Part shown: one piece after another, positions 8,450-18,168 of the stretch | How the letters are laid out: each line of letters starts with the position of its first letter | Position numbering within the stretch: position 1 is the first letter of the stretch | Origin: Microbacterium enclense | GTDB lineage: Bacteria > Actinomycetota > Actinomycetes > Actinomycetales > Microbacteriaceae | Assembly: GCF_001456955.1 (NCBI RefSeq) | Contig: NZ_KQ758467.1 | Span: 480,672-544,671, forward strand | Direction of reading: 5' to 3' | Length of the DNA: 64,000 nt | Made by a program: the position numbers and the translations under genes | Notes under the pieces: generated by a model | What the model was told of the DNA's origin: nothing | The model's input: only the letters and a program-made list of their open reading frames with translations | Database searches by the model: none

Positions 8450-9379
8450 TCAGTACTCCAGCGACTCGATGTAGCGCAGGAGCACGCCCTCACGCAGAGC
8501 CCAGGGCGAGACCTCGAGCTCCTCGACGTCGAGCGCTTTCATCGCTCGCTCCACGACGACGGCCGCGGCGACGATCTGGAACGTGCGATCGGCGGTGATG
8601 CCGGGCAACGCCTCGCGCGCGTCGGCGGGGATGCGAGCCAGACGCGGGATCCAGTCCTTCAACTCCCGACGCGGGAGCACCATGCGGTCGATGCCCGACC
8701 AGCCCGGAACGGGGTAGCCCGCGAGCTTCGCGAGCGAGCGGATCGCCTTCGACGACCCCACCACGTGGTCGGGGCGGGGGAGCGCCGCGAAGCGCTCTGC
8801 CACGGGCGCAAGCACCGACATGGCGTGCTGGCGCAGCGCGTCGATCTCGTCGGTGCTCGGCGGGTCGTGGGGCAGGAACTGCACGGTCGAGCGCCCCGCG
8901 CCGAGCGGCACGGACTCGGCGAGGTCGGGCAGCTCGTCGGCGCCGCCCGCGATCTCGAGCGACCCGCCGCCGATGTCGAACAGCAGGATCTGCCCCGCCG
9001 ACCAGCCGAACCACCGCCGGACCGCGAGATAGGTGAAACGCGCCTCGGTCTCGCCGCCCAGCACCTGCAGCGGCTGGCCGAGCACGTCTTCGATCTGCGC
9101 GATGACCGCCTCGCCGTTCGTCGCTTCGCGGACGGCGGAGGTCGCGGTGGCGAGGAGCTCGTCGACCCCCTCGGCCTTGGCCGTGGCGCAGGCCGCCGAC
9201 ACGGCATCCACGAGTCCCTTGACACCCTCGGGCGAGATGGAGCCGTCGGGCTGCAGATAACGCATGAGGCGCAGCACCGAGCGGTGCGAGGTGGTGGCCG
9301 TGGGCCGGCCTCCCGCACGGGCATTGGCGACGAGCAGGTGGACGGTGTTCGAACCGATGTCGAGGACTCCCAGGCGCAC
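8450..9379 (-). CDS. Exopolyphosphatase / Ppx-GppA family phosphatase
   Basis: A 309-residue actin-fold phosphatase of the Ppx/GppA family, which removes terminal phosphate from polyphosphate or from pppGpp. The N-terminal phosphate-1 loop is VLDIGSNTVHLLV, the second loop is LFDIGGGSLEIA, and VGSSKAIRSLAKLAG matches the adenosine region. The short length is that of the actinobacterial Ppx1/Ppx2 class, which lacks the HD-type C-terminal domain. GTG 9379 is chosen because family similarity begins there with VRLGVLDIGSN; upstream sequence belongs to the divergent coaA region. It runs convergent to glmM across the repeat-filled gap. Exact substrate is undetermined. Confidence 0.9.
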   Translation of the reverse strand: MRLGVLDIGSNTVHLLVANARAGGRPTATTSHRSVLRLMRYLQPDGSISPEGVKGLVDAVSAACATAKAEGVDELLATATSAVREATNGEAVIAQIEDVLGQPLQVLGGETEARFTYLAVRRWFGWSAGQILLFDIGGGSLEIAGGADELPDLAESVPLGAGRSTVQFLPHDPPSTDEIDALRQHAMSVLAPVAERFAALPRPDHVVGSSKAIRSLAKLAGYPVPGWSGIDRMVLPRRELKDWIPRLARIPADAREALPGITADRTFQIVAAAVVVERAMKALDVEELEVSPWALREGVLLRYIESLEY

Positions 9380-9481
9380 GCTCCGAGCGTAGTGGCGCGG
9401 TCCGGTCGCGCCCGTCGTCGGCGGTTCCCGGATGCCGCGGCCCCGGCGTCCCGGGCCGGGTCGCGCCAGTAGCATGGGCGG

Positions 9482-10435
9482 GTGTCCGCCGCCGAGACCG
9501 ACGCTGCCGCGCCGTCGCTGAGCCCCTACCGTCAGATCGACCGCGACGACTGGTCGCGCATGGCGGGTGGCATCCAGCAGCCGCTCACCGAGACCGAGGT
9601 GGTGCAGCTGCGCGGGATCGGCGATCGCCTCGACCTGCGCGAGGTCGCCGAGGTGTATCTGCCGCTGAGCCGGTTGCTGAGCCTGTACGCGCGCGCGACG
9701 CGCCGCCTGGGCGCCGACACCAGCGAGTTCCTGGGCGAGACGGATGCCACGACCCCGTTCGTCATCGGCGTCGCCGGCTCGGTGGCGGTGGGCAAGTCGA
9801 CCATCGCCCGCCTGCTGCGCGAGCTCATGAGCCGCTGGCCCGACACCCCGCGGGTCGAGCTCGTGACCACCGACGGCTTCCTCTACCCCAACGCCGAGCT
9901 GGAGCGTCGGGGCCTCATGGACCGCAAGGGCTTCCCCGAGTCGTACGACCGGCGGGCGCTCGTGCAGTTCCTCAGCGAAGTGAAGTCCGGCGCCGAAGAG
10001 GCCCGTGCACCGTTCTACTCGCACGTGCGGTACGACATCATGCCCGACGCGCACGTGAGCGTGCATCGACCCGACGTCGTCATCGTCGAGGGGCTCAACG
10101 TGCTGCAGCCGCCGCCCTCGCCCAACGAGGTCGCCGTCAGCGACCTGTTCGACTTCTCGATCTACGTGGATGCCGACGCCGCCCACATCGAGAAGTGGTA
10201 CGTCGACCGCTTCCTCGCGCTCCGCGACAACGCCTTCACGAACCCGACGTCGTTCTTCCGGGTCTTCGCCGACATCAGCGACGAAGAGGCCGTCGAACGC
10301 GCCCTCGGCTACTGGCGCGAGATCAACCTCCCCAACCTCGAGGAGAACGTGCTGCCGACCCGCCACCGGGCCAAGCTCGTGCTGCAGAAGGGTGCCGACC
10401 ACACCGTCGACTCCGTTCTGCTGCGCAAGCTCTAG
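9482..10435 (+). CDS. coaA: Type I pantothenate kinase
   Basis: CoaA phosphorylates pantothenate, the first and regulated step of coenzyme A synthesis. The 317-residue protein has the P-loop [12 protein letters not shown] (about residues 97-108), [16 protein letters not shown] and the [10 protein letters not shown] strand, all typical of bacterial type I PanK. Length matches the E. coli type. It starts at GTG 9482, divergent from ppx across about 100 bases, and glmS begins 47 bases downstream, so the two may be co-transcribed. Confidence 0.97.
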   Translation: MSAAETDAAAPSLSPYRQIDRDDWSRMAGGIQQPLTETEVVQLRGIGDRLDLREVAEVYLPLSRLLSLYARATRRLGADTSEFLGETDATTPFVIGVAGSVAVGKSTIARLLRELMSRWPDTPRVELVTTDGFLYPNAELERRGLMDRKGFPESYDRRALVQFLSEVKSGAEEARAPFYSHVRYDIMPDAHVSVHRPDVVIVEGLNVLQPPPSPNEVAVSDLFDFSIYVDADAAHIEKWYVDRFLALRDNAFTNPTSFFRVFADISDEEAVERALGYWREINLPNLEENVLPTRHRAKLVLQKGADHTVDSVLLRKL

Positions 10436-10482
10436 GCGCCGCCGCAGGGTTCGCCCGGTCGCCGCCCGTAGACTCGATTCCC

Positions 10483-12333
10483 ATGTGCGGAATCATCGGT
10501 TACGTGGGTCCCCGGCAGAGCCAGGACATCCTCATCGCGGGTCTCTCGCGACTCGAATACCGGGGCTACGACTCCGCGGGGATCGCCGTGATCGACGGCG
10601 ACGGCGGGCTCGACATGCGTAAGCGCGCCGGCAAGCTCGCGGTGCTGCGCGACGACCTCGACGCGCGGCCCATGCCCGACGGCACCACCGGTATCGGCCA
10701 CACGCGCTGGGCCACCCACGGCGGACCGACGGATGCCAACGCGCACCCGCACCTCGCCGACGACGACAAGCTCGCCGTCATCCACAACGGCATCATCGAG
10801 AACTTCGCCGAGCTCAAGAGCGAGCTCGTCGGCGACGGGTTCGCGTTCCGCAGCGAGACCGACACCGAGGTCGCCGCCGTCATGATCGGCCGCGAGTACG
10901 CGCGCACCAAAGACCTGGTGCAGGCGTTCCGCTCGGTCGTCTCGCGTCTCGAGGGCGCGTACACCCTCCTCGCGATGCACCAGGACCACCCGGGCCTCGT
11001 CGTCGGCGCCCGCCGCAACTCGCCGCTGGTGATCGGCCTCGGCGAGGGCGAGAACTTCCTCGGCTCCGACGTCGCCGCCTTCGTCGAGCACACCCGCAAC
11101 GCCCTCGCGATCGGGCAGGACGAGATCGTCGCCATCACCCCCGACGGCGTCGAGGTCACCGACTTCTCGGGCGCTCCCGTCGAGGTCGAGGCGTTCGAGG
11201 TCACGTGGGACGCCTCGGCGGCCGAGAAGGGCGGCTGGTCGTCGTTCATGGCCAAGGAGGTCTCGGAGGAGCCCGAGGCCGTCGCCAACACCCTGCGCGG
11301 CCGCATCCACGAGGGCCGGGTCGAGATCCCCGAGCTCGACGGGATGGACGACTTCCTCGCCGACATCGACCGCATCCTCGTCATCGCGTGCGGCACCGCG
11401 GCCTACGCCGGAATGGTCGGCAAGTACGCGCTCGAGACGTGGACGCGCGTGCCCGTCGACGTCGAGCTCGCCCACGAGTTCCGCTACCGCAACCCCGTGC
11501 TGTCGGAGCGCACGCTCGTCGTCTCGATCAGCCAGTCGGGCGAAACCATGGACACGCTCATGGCCGTGAAGTACGCCAGGTCGCGCGGGGCGAAGACCCT
11601 GTCGATCTGCAACACCCAGGGCGCCACCATCCCGCGCGAGTCGGATGCCATCGTCTACACGCATGCCGGCCCCGAGGTCGCCGTCGCCTCCACCAAGGCC
11701 TTCGTCGCCCAGATCACGGCGCTCTACCTGCTCGCCCTGCACGTGGGCCGCGTCCGCGGTGCCGTCGACCCCGTGGCATCCGTCGAGGCCGTCACCGAGC
11801 TCGAGGCCATCCCCGGCAAGATCGCCCGGGTGCTCGAGAGCGAGCAGGCCCGCATCGAGCAGCTCGCGCACTGGATGGCCGACACGCGCTCGGTGCTGTT
11901 CCTCGGCCGCAACGTCGGCTACCCGATCGCGCTCGAGGGCGCGTTGAAGCTCAAGGAGCTGGCGTACATCCACGCCGAGGGCTTCGCCGCAGGCGAGCTG
12001 AAGCACGGCCCCATCGCGCTGATCGAGCCCGGCCAGCCCGTGTTCGTCGTCGTGCCGTCGCCGCGCGGCTCGGGAGAGATGCACAAGAAGGTCGTGTCGA
12101 ACATCGAGGAGATCCGCGCCCGCGGTGCCCGCGTGATCGCGATCGCCGAAGAGGGCGACGTCGCCGTGCTGCCCGCCGCCGACGAGGTGCTGCGCATCCC
12201 GCTCGCAGCTCCCCTGTTCGAGCCGCTTCTGGCCGTGGTGCCGTTGCACATCTTTGCGATGGGCCTCGCCGAGGCCAAGGGCCTCGACGTCGACCAGCCG
12301 CGCAACCTGGCGAAGTCGGTGACGGTCGAGTAA
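10483..12333 (+). CDS. glmS: Glutamine-fructose-6-phosphate aminotransferase (isomerizing)
   Basis: GlmS makes glucosamine-6-phosphate from fructose-6-phosphate and glutamine, the committed step to UDP-GlcNAc. The 616-residue protein starts MCGIIGYVG, so Cys2 becomes the N-terminal nucleophile of the class II glutaminase domain (about 1-240). Two SIS sugar-isomerase domains follow (SQSGETMDT, STKAFVAQI) and the C-terminus DQPRNLAKSVTVE is canonical. Its product feeds GlmM. I see no glmS ribozyme in the 47-base gap upstream. A strong hairpin terminates it. Confidence 0.98.
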   Translation: MCGIIGYVGPRQSQDILIAGLSRLEYRGYDSAGIAVIDGDGGLDMRKRAGKLAVLRDDLDARPMPDGTTGIGHTRWATHGGPTDANAHPHLADDDKLAVIHNGIIENFAELKSELVGDGFAFRSETDTEVAAVMIGREYARTKDLVQAFRSVVSRLEGAYTLLAMHQDHPGLVVGARRNSPLVIGLGEGENFLGSDVAAFVEHTRNALAIGQDEIVAITPDGVEVTDFSGAPVEVEAFEVTWDASAAEKGGWSSFMAKEVSEEPEAVANTLRGRIHEGRVEIPELDGMDDFLADIDRILVIACGTAAYAGMVGKYALETWTRVPVDVELAHEFRYRNPVLSERTLVVSISQSGETMDTLMAVKYARSRGAKTLSICNTQGATIPRESDAIVYTHAGPEVAVASTKAFVAQITALYLLALHVGRVRGAVDPVASVEAVTELEAIPGKIARVLESEQARIEQLAHWMADTRSVLFLGRNVGYPIALEGALKLKELAYIHAEGFAAGELKHGPIALIEPGQPVFVVVPSPRGSGEMHKKVVSNIEEIRARGARVIAIAEEGDVAVLPAADEVLRIPLAAPLFEPLLAVVPLHIFAMGLAEAKGLDVDQPRNLAKSVTVE

Positions 12334-12347
12334 GCCGTCCTGCGTGA

Positions 12348-12375
12348 GGGGCCGGATGCCATGGCATCCGGCCCC
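12348..12375 (+). terminator. Terminator after glmS
   Basis: GGGGCCGGATGCC and GGCATCCGGCCCC form a perfect 13-base stem with a two-base loop, 15 bases after the glmS stop, followed by TTCGTCGTT. It is built on the GGATGCC/GGCATCC pair used in several terminators of this window. Confidence 0.8.
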
Positions 12376-12495
12376 TTCGTCGTTCTCGCGCGGACGAGGT
12401 GCCGACCCCGTGCGGTTCGGCGCGCGGGCGCGCGAGCGGCGGCCGAGGCCCGCGCGCACCGGCAGAATGGAGAGGATGCCACGAGGGGAGGGCGC

Positions 12496-13086
12496 ATGAT
12501 CGTCGGAATCGGCGTCGACGTGGTCGACGTCCCGCGGTTCGCCGCGACGCTCGCGCGCACCCCGCGCCTGCTGCCGCGTCTGTTCGCCCCGGCCGAACGC
12601 GTGCTCAAGCCGCGCTCGCTCGCCGCCCGCTACGCCGCCAAAGAAGCGTTGATCAAGGCGCTGGGGGGATCCGACGGCGTGCACTGGACCGATATCGAGA
12701 TCGCCTCCGAGGCGTCGGGTCGGCCCGTGTTCTCGTTGAGCGGCGAGACCGCCGAGACGGTCGCGGCGCGCGGCATCACCGCCGTGCACCTGTCGATGTC
12801 GCACGACGCGGGGCTCGCGACCGCGTACGTCATCGCCGAGGCGGTCGAGAGTGCTGCGCCGCCCGCGGTGATCCCCGCGTTGCAGCCTGCCGCGGCCCCG
12901 GAGAGCGGCGCGGAAGATGAGCTCGCCGCTGTCCCGGCGGTGATTCCGGCGTTGCAGCCTGCACCGGCCCCGCTCGATGAGCAGGCGGGAGAGCGTGACC
13001 CCGCTGCCGCCCGTGAGGTCGCGGCGGGCGGGATCGCCGGGTCCGGGGCATCCGATTCCGACATCGCCCGGAAGGACACCGCATGA
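12496..13086 (+). CDS. acpS: Holo-[acyl-carrier-protein] synthase with C-terminal extension
   Basis: AcpS transfers 4'-phosphopantetheine from CoA to acyl carrier protein. Residues 1-118 form the complete enzyme: GIGVDVVDVPRF (metal-binding Asp), RLFAPAERV, RYAAKEALIKALG (catalytic Glu/Lys helix) and LSMSHDAGLATAYVI. An Ala/Pro/Glu-rich tail of about 75 residues follows, which normal AcpS (near 120 residues) lacks. The tail contains two copies of PAVIPALQPA, about 24 residues apart, so it arose partly by duplication. The start is ATG 12496 after GGGAGGGC. alr overlaps its stop by an ATGA, implying translational coupling. Confidence 0.93.
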   Translation: MIVGIGVDVVDVPRFAATLARTPRLLPRLFAPAERVLKPRSLAARYAAKEALIKALGGSDGVHWTDIEIASEASGRPVFSLSGETAETVAARGITAVHLSMSHDAGLATAYVIAEAVESAAPPAVIPALQPAAAPESGAEDELAAVPAVIPALQPAPAPLDEQAGERDPAAAREVAAGGIAGSGASDSDIARKDTA

Positions 13087-14204
13087 GGATGCCGCGGGGA
13101 GTGCTGCGCGAAGCGCTCATCGACGTCGACGCGATCACCGAGAACGTGCGGCACCTGCGCACCCTCACCGGGTCGCAGATCATCGCGGTGGTGAAGGCCG
13201 ACGGCTACGGACACGGCGCCCTGCGCACGGCTCGCGCGGCGCTCGCGGGCGGTGCCACACGCATCGGCGTCTCCGACATCGACGAGGCTCTGGCCCTCCG
13301 GCGCGCCGGTATCCGCGCGCCCCTGTTCGCGTGGCTGCACGCTCCGGGCGTCTCGTTCGCCGAGGCCGTGCGTCACGACGTCGAGCTCGGCATCTCCGAC
13401 CTCGAGCAGCTGCAGCGCGCGGGCGAGGCCTTCGCCGGCGGCAGATCCGCGGCCGTGCACCTGAAGATCGAGACCGGTCTGTCACGCAACGGGATCCCGC
13501 CCGCGCAGTGGCGCACCGTCTTCTCGGAGGCCGCGCGCCTGGAGCGCATCGGGCGCCTGCGCGTGATCGGGCTGTTCTCGCACCTGTCGAACACCAGCCT
13601 CGACGACGACCGGGCGGCGCTCGCCCGCTTCGAGGAGGGCATCGCCCTCGCCGCGGCCGCCGGGCTGAACCCTCCGCTGCGCCACCTCGCGGCCACCAAC
13701 GCGGCGATCACGCTGCCCGAGGCGCGCTTCGGCTGCGTGCGCATCGGCATCGGGCTCTACGGCGTCTCGCCGCTCGCCGACCGCACGCCCGCCGACCTGG
13801 GGCTTCGTCCCGCCATGACGCTTCGCGGAGCCGTCGCCGCGGTGCGACGGGTGCCGGCCGGCACGGGGGTGTCGTACGGCTACGACTACCGCACCGAGCG
13901 CGACACCACTCTCGCCCTCGTGCCCCTGGGATACGCCGACGGCGTGCCGCGTCAGGCGTCGGGTCGCGGCCCGGTGTCGATCGGCGGCCGTCGTTTCACC
14001 GTCGCGGGCCGCATCGCCATGGACCAGTTCGTGGTCGACGTCGGCGACCACCCGGTGTCCGTGGGCGATGAGGCCGTGCTCTTCGGCGATCCGACGCTGG
14101 GTGCGCCCTCGGCGCGCGACTGGGCGGATGCCGCCGACACCATCGACTACGAGATCGTCACGCGGGTGGGTTCCCGCGTGCCCCGTCGGGAGGTCGACGC
14201 GTGA
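13083..14204 (+). CDS. alr: Alanine racemase
   Basis: A PLP enzyme interconverting L- and D-alanine to supply D-Ala for peptidoglycan. The 373-residue protein has the PLP lysine in VVKADGYGHG (Lys about 38), LKIETGLSRNG, LFSHLSN, an RIGIGLYG loop, VSYGYDYRT near the catalytic tyrosine region, and AMDQFVVDV. ATG 13083 overlaps the acpS stop and GTG 14201 of tsaE overlaps its own stop, making a tight acpS-alr-tsaE chain that is common in this bacterial group. Confidence 0.97.
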   Translation: MRMPRGVLREALIDVDAITENVRHLRTLTGSQIIAVVKADGYGHGALRTARAALAGGATRIGVSDIDEALALRRAGIRAPLFAWLHAPGVSFAEAVRHDVELGISDLEQLQRAGEAFAGGRSAAVHLKIETGLSRNGIPPAQWRTVFSEAARLERIGRLRVIGLFSHLSNTSLDDDRAALARFEEGIALAAAAGLNPPLRHLAATNAAITLPEARFGCVRIGIGLYGVSPLADRTPADLGLRPAMTLRGAVAAVRRVPAGTGVSYGYDYRTERDTTLALVPLGYADGVPRQASGRGPVSIGGRRFTVAGRIAMDQFVVDVGDHPVSVGDEAVLFGDPTLGAPSARDWADAADTIDYEIVTRVGSRVPRREVDA

Positions 14205-14704
14205 GCGTACCCACCGAACTGCTCGGGGTGCGCGAGGTCGCCGGCCCCGACGACATGCACGAGCTCGGCCGCGCGATCGGCCGAGCGCTCGAACCCGGTG
14301 ACGTCGTCGTGCTCACCGGCCCCCTGGGCGCGGGCAAGACGACCCTGACCCGGGGGATCGGCGAGGGGCTCGGCATCCGGGGCCCCGTGCAGAGCCCCAC
14401 GTTCGTGATCGCCCGCACGCATCCCTCGCTCGTGGGCGGCACACCCCTCGTGCACGTCGACGCCTATCGGCTGGGGGCGGCGGTCGAGCTCGACGACCTC
14501 GACATCGACGTCGCCGGCTCCGCGGTGATCGTCGAGTGGGGTCGCGGCGTCGCGGAGTACCTGGCCGACACGTGGTGGGAGATCGAGATCGACCGGCACC
14601 TGGGCGGGCGCGGCGTCGACAACGCGTGCGGTGAGATCGCCGTGCACACGGTGGAACTCGACGCCGACGCTCCGCGGACCGTCACGATCTCACGGCGTCC
14701 CTGA
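14201..14704 (+). CDS. tsaE: tRNA N6-adenosine threonylcarbamoyltransferase complex ATPase TsaE
   Basis: TsaE is the small ATPase that drives turnover of the TsaB-TsaD complex making t6A at position 37 of ANN-decoding tRNAs. The 167-residue product has the P-loop GPLGAGKTTLTRGIGEGLG, SPTFVIARTH, HVDAYRLG and VIVEWGRGVAEYL, all conserved. GTG 14201 overlaps the alr stop (GTGA). tsaB and tsaD follow at 15753 and 17047, separated by an inserted convergent hydrolase gene. Confidence 0.95.
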   Translation: MSVPTELLGVREVAGPDDMHELGRAIGRALEPGDVVVLTGPLGAGKTTLTRGIGEGLGIRGPVQSPTFVIARTHPSLVGGTPLVHVDAYRLGAAVELDDLDIDVAGSAVIVEWGRGVAEYLADTWWEIEIDRHLGGRGVDNACGEIAVHTVELDADAPRTVTISRRP

Positions 14705-14730
14705 GGAGGCCCGGCCGCCCGGGGCGGGGA

Positions 14731-15675
14731 TCAGCCGGTGGTGGTGCGCCGAGCCCCGCGAGGGCGGGGTGTACGGGGGCGCGAAGGGCGTGGCATCCGC
14801 TCCGCCGTCCACACCTCGCGCAGGGCGTCGACGGTCGCGACGGGCTGCTCCACGTGGGCGAAGTGTCCGCTGTCGGCGAGCACGCGGTCGTCGTAGTCGG
14901 GTAGGAGCGCCGCCCAGTCCCGGGCGTCGCGCTCGGCGACGAACACGTCGTGCGCACCGCGCACCGAGCGGACGGGGCAGACGATGCGCCGCCAGACGCC
15001 GTCGTCGTGGGTGAGCGAGGCGCGGGCCGCGGCGAGGAAGGAGGCGGGGCGGATCTCGTCTGCGAGGGCGTCGGTGACGGAGCGACCGATGCGATCCGGA
15101 TGCCGGAACAACGGTCGCGCGAGCACGCGCAGTGCGCGCGTGCGTCGCAGCAGCCGCAGCAGCGGACGCGCGAGGGGCCCGATCGCGCGCAGCACCCGCA
15201 TCGCCATCACCATGCCGGCCAGCCACGGCAGCCGCACGGCGCCGGCGAACGGATGCCGGGTCACCGCCCGGGCACCCGCTCCGCTGGGTGAGACGACGCC
15301 GACCGCGACCGTCTCGTGCGGGAAGCGCGCGGCGACGTCCAGGGCGATCACCCCGCCGAGAGAGTGCCCGATCACCCGCCATCGGGGATAGCCGAGGGCC
15401 CGCGCGACCGCCGCGACCGCGACGGCGAGCTCCGCCGGATCGGGGACGGGGCCGGGCGTCTCGCCCCAGCCGGGCAGGTCGAGGGCGACGACGTCCGTGA
15501 GGCGGGGAGCGGTGGATGCCGAGATCATCGGCACCCACGTGGTCCACGACCCCGCCGCGCCGTGCAGCAGGATCGTTGCGACGGGACTCCCCGAGCCGCG
15601 GCCGGTGCGCACGACGAGCGGGCCGACGCCCGTCGGGACGACGACGTGGCGGAGGCCGAGCTCGGTGGCATCCAT
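14731..15675 (-). CDS. Alpha/beta fold hydrolase
   Basis: A 314-residue alpha/beta hydrolase on the strand opposite the tsa genes. The motifs are LLHGAAGSWTTW, DLPGWGETPG, the nucleophile elbow GHSLGG, an acid strand VRGAHDVFVAE and the His in DSGHFAHVEQP. A cap region (about 150-220) is rich in Leu/Arg. The C-terminal 25 residues are Arg/Pro-rich and probably disordered. Substrate unknown; the general shape is like esterases and lipid-like hydrolases. Its insertion splits tsaE from tsaB, and its promoter must lie in the 78-base gap before tsaB. Confidence 0.85.
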   Translation of the reverse strand: MDATELGLRHVVVPTGVGPLVVRTGRGSGSPVATILLHGAAGSWTTWVPMISASTAPRLTDVVALDLPGWGETPGPVPDPAELAVAVAAVARALGYPRWRVIGHSLGGVIALDVAARFPHETVAVGVVSPSGAGARAVTRHPFAGAVRLPWLAGMVMAMRVLRAIGPLARPLLRLLRRTRALRVLARPLFRHPDRIGRSVTDALADEIRPASFLAAARASLTHDDGVWRRIVCPVRSVRGAHDVFVAERDARDWAALLPDYDDRVLADSGHFAHVEQPVATVDALREVWTAERMPRPSRPRTPRPRGARRTTTG

Positions 15676-15752
15676 GCCGCTTCTTCGGAGCGGAGGACGA
15701 GGTCGGATGCCGCCGGGGGAGCCGTGTCGGAGGTGCCGGATACCCTGGAACG

Positions 15753-16385
15753 GTGATCATCGGCATCGACACCTCGCTCGGCACCGCGGTCGCGGCGATC
15801 GCACGCGACGGGGAGGTGCTCGTCGACGAGCAGAGCGCGAATCCCCTCGGCCACGCCGAGGTGATCGGCGATCTGCTGCGGCGGGCGACGGCGGCGGCTC
15901 CCGCGCCGGCGCACGTCGCCATCGGCATGGGCCCGGGCCCGTTCACGGGCCTCCGAGTCGGCATCGCCGCCGCACGGGTCTACGCGATCGGCCGCGGGGT
16001 TCCGATCGTCCCGGTGCCCAGTCACGACGGGGTCGCACTCGGCGTGCTGCTCGGCGACGCGCTCACCCACGCCGACACCGGTCGCTTCGCCGTCGTGACC
16101 GACGCCCGTCGCCGGGAGTTCGCGTACAGCGTCTACGAGGGACTCGACGACGACGGCCTGCCGGTCCGTTTGGCCGACGCCGCGCTCAGTCCGCGCGACG
16201 ACCTCGACGCCCGCCTCGCCGACCTCGAAGCGGTACGCGTCGACGCAAGGAGGGTGTCGGCCGCCATGATCGCGCTCGCCGCGGCCCGCGCTCTCGACGC
16301 CGGTCGCACGCTCGCCGGCGCCGAGCCGCTCTACCTGCGCAGCCCCGACGTCGTCGCCGCGCACGCCCCGAAGCGGGTGAGCTGA
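15753..16385 (+). CDS. tsaB: tRNA threonylcarbamoyladenosine biosynthesis protein TsaB
   Basis: TsaB is the non-catalytic partner that heterodimerises with TsaD for t6A synthesis. The 210-residue product starts VIIGIDTSLGTAVAAI (GTG 15753) and contains HVAIGMGPGPFTGLRVGIAAA, the diagnostic family loop, plus VTDARRREFAYSVY. Its ASKHA-fold core is short as expected. rimI begins on its stop codon (TGATG), and tsaD follows rimI the same way, so tsaB-rimI-tsaD is one translationally coupled operon. Confidence 0.95.
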   Translation: MIIGIDTSLGTAVAAIARDGEVLVDEQSANPLGHAEVIGDLLRRATAAAPAPAHVAIGMGPGPFTGLRVGIAAARVYAIGRGVPIVPVPSHDGVALGVLLGDALTHADTGRFAVVTDARRREFAYSVYEGLDDDGLPVRLADAALSPRDDLDARLADLEAVRVDARRVSAAMIALAAARALDAGRTLAGAEPLYLRSPDVVAAHAPKRVS

Positions 16386-17047
16386 TGAGCACGCGCACCG
16401 CCACGGTCGCCGACCTCGACGCGATCATGACGCTCGAGCGTGCGTCGTTCCCCACCGATGCGTGGAGCGACGCGATGATGCGCGAAGAACTCGCGTCGCC
16501 GCACGGATGGTACGTCGTGATCGAAGAGCTCGGGCGCGTGGTCGGCTACGCCGGTCTGCGAGCCGTGCGCGGCGCCCGCGACGCCGACGTGCAGACGATC
16601 ACCATCTCCGAGTCGGCGCGCGGGCGGGGCCGCGGACGCGCTCTGCTCGGAAACCTGCTCGACGAGGCCGTTCGCCGCGGCGTGCACGAGGTCTTCCTCG
16701 AGGTGCGGGCCGACAATCCCGTCGCCCAGAAGCTCTACCTGTCGGAGGGGTTCGTCGAGGTCGGACGCCGTCCGCGCTATTACCAGCCCGACGACGTCGA
16801 CGCGCTCGTGATGCAGCTCGACCTGCGCGGGTGGGCGGCGCGTCGCGCGGAGACGGCCTCTGCAGGCCCCCTGCTCACCGGTTCGGAGTCCGCCGCGGTC
16901 CCGGCTTCCGAGCCCGGGGCGCTCCGCGACGCTGAGGCTGGTGGGCTCCAGGGCGCTGAGACCGGAGAGCTCGAGAAGGCTGACGCCATCGACGGGGCCG
17001 GCCACCCTGCCTTCCCGACCCCCATTTCCGGAAAGGGCTGGTGCTGA
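16385..17047 (+). CDS. rimI: Ribosomal-protein-alanine N-acetyltransferase RimI with C-terminal tail
   Basis: RimI acetylates the N-terminal alanine of ribosomal protein S18. Residues 1-150 are a GNAT domain with the acetyl-CoA loop [20 protein letters not shown] (motif A), [18 protein letters not shown] (motif B) and [22 protein letters not shown] further 70 residues, rich in Ala, Gly and Glu, have no family counterpart; typical RimI ends near 150. The tail contains approximate repeats ([20 protein letters not shown]). Start ATG 16385 overlaps the tsaB stop and its own stop overlaps the tsaD start. Confidence 0.92.
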   Translation: MSTRTATVADLDAIMTLERASFPTDAWSDAMMREELASPHGWYVVIEELGRVVGYAGLRAVRGARDADVQTITISESARGRGRGRALLGNLLDEAVRRGVHEVFLEVRADNPVAQKLYLSEGFVEVGRRPRYYQPDDVDALVMQLDLRGWAARRAETASAGPLLTGSESAAVPASEPGALRDAEAGGLQGAETGELEKADAIDGAGHPAFPTPISGKGWC

Positions 17048-18168
17048 TGAACGCGCCCCTCGTGCTCGGCATCGAGACCAGCTGCGATGAGACCGGGATC
17101 GGTATCGTCCGCGGCCGGCAGCTGCTGAGCAACACCATCGCCTCCAGCATGGACGAGCACGCCCGCTACGGCGGCGTCGTGCCCGAGGTCGCCGCCCGCG
17201 CCCACCTCGAAGCGCTGCAGCCCTCGATCGACACCGCCCTCGCCGAGGCGGGCGTCACCCTCGCCGACCTCGACGCCGTCGCCGTCACCAGCGGTCCCGG
17301 CCTTGCCGGGGCGCTCATGGTCGGGGTGGGGGCGGCGAAGGGACTCGCGGTCGCGCTCGACAAGCCGCTGTACGCCGTGAACCATCTCGTCGGGCACATC
17401 GCCGCCGACATCCTCGACGCCGACGCCGGCGAGCTCGAGTACCCGACCGTCGCCCTCCTGGTCAGCGGCGGCCACACTTCTCTGCTGCTCGTGCGCGATC
17501 TCACCAGCGACGTCGAACTCCTCGGCGAGACCATGGACGACGCCGCCGGCGAAGCCTTCGACAAGGTCGCGCGGCTGCTGAAGCTGCCCTACCCGGGCGG
17601 CCCCGAGATCGACCGTGCCGCTGCCGACGGCGACCCCACCGCGATCCGCTTCCCGCGGGGGCTCTCGCGCGCCTCCGACATGGCATCCCACCGCTACGAC
17701 TTCTCGTTCTCGGGACTCAAGACCGCCGTCGCGCGCTGGGTCGAGCAGCACGAAGCCGCGGGTCAGCCCGTGCCGGTGGCCGACGTCGCCGCGTCATTCC
17801 GCGAGGCCGTGGTCGACGTGCTCGTGACGAAGGCGCTCGACGCATGCGCGCGCCACGGCGTTCCCCGCCTGCTGCTCGGCGGCGGCGTGATCGCCAACAA
17901 GCGTCTGCGCGACGTCGCCCTCGAGCGGGCGGCCGCCGCGGGGGTGGCGGTGCGCATCCCGCCGCTGCGACTGTGCACCGACAACGGAGCGATGATCGCC
18001 GCGCTCGCCGCAGAACTCATCTCGTCGGGCCGACGCCCCTCCACCCTCGCCTTCGGTGCGGATTCGACGCTGCCCGTCACCGAGATCCAGGTGGCCGAAG
18101 ATGCGGATGCCGAGCCGCCGACGTCCGCAACCGTCGCCGATGCCGCGACAGCCGGGGGTGCGCCGTGA
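17047..18168 (+). CDS. tsaD: tRNA N6-adenosine threonylcarbamoyltransferase TsaD
   Basis: TsaD transfers threonylcarbamoyl from TC-AMP to A37 of tRNA. The 373-residue protein has [14 protein letters not shown], the metal-ligand pair in [11 protein letters not shown] and [37 protein letters not shown], the [11 protein letters not shown] loop and [14 protein letters not shown] 17047 lies on the rimI stop, and a GTG upstream is not needed. A short Ala/Glu-rich tail after the core (about 30 residues) is non-conserved. The next gene overlaps by GTGA. Confidence 0.97.
   Translation: MNAPLVLGIETSCDETGIGIVRGRQLLSNTIASSMDEHARYGGVVPEVAARAHLEALQPSIDTALAEAGVTLADLDAVAVTSGPGLAGALMVGVGAAKGLAVALDKPLYAVNHLVGHIAADILDADAGELEYPTVALLVSGGHTSLLLVRDLTSDVELLGETMDDAAGEAFDKVARLLKLPYPGGPEIDRAAADGDPTAIRFPRGLSRASDMASHRYDFSFSGLKTAVARWVEQHEAAGQPVPVADVAASFREAVVDVLVTKALDACARHGVPRLLLGGGVIANKRLRDVALERAAAAGVAVRIPPLRLCTDNGAMIAALAAELISSGRRPSTLAFGADSTLPVTEIQVAEDADAEPPTSATVADAATAGGAP

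Noticed and set aside
10436..10482. glmS ribozyme or riboswitch upstream of glmS
   Set aside because: The gap is only 47 bases and shows no such fold.
10432..12804. A 790-codon minus-strand frame opposite glmS
   Set aside because: It is the complement of a highly conserved enzyme and has no family motif of its own.
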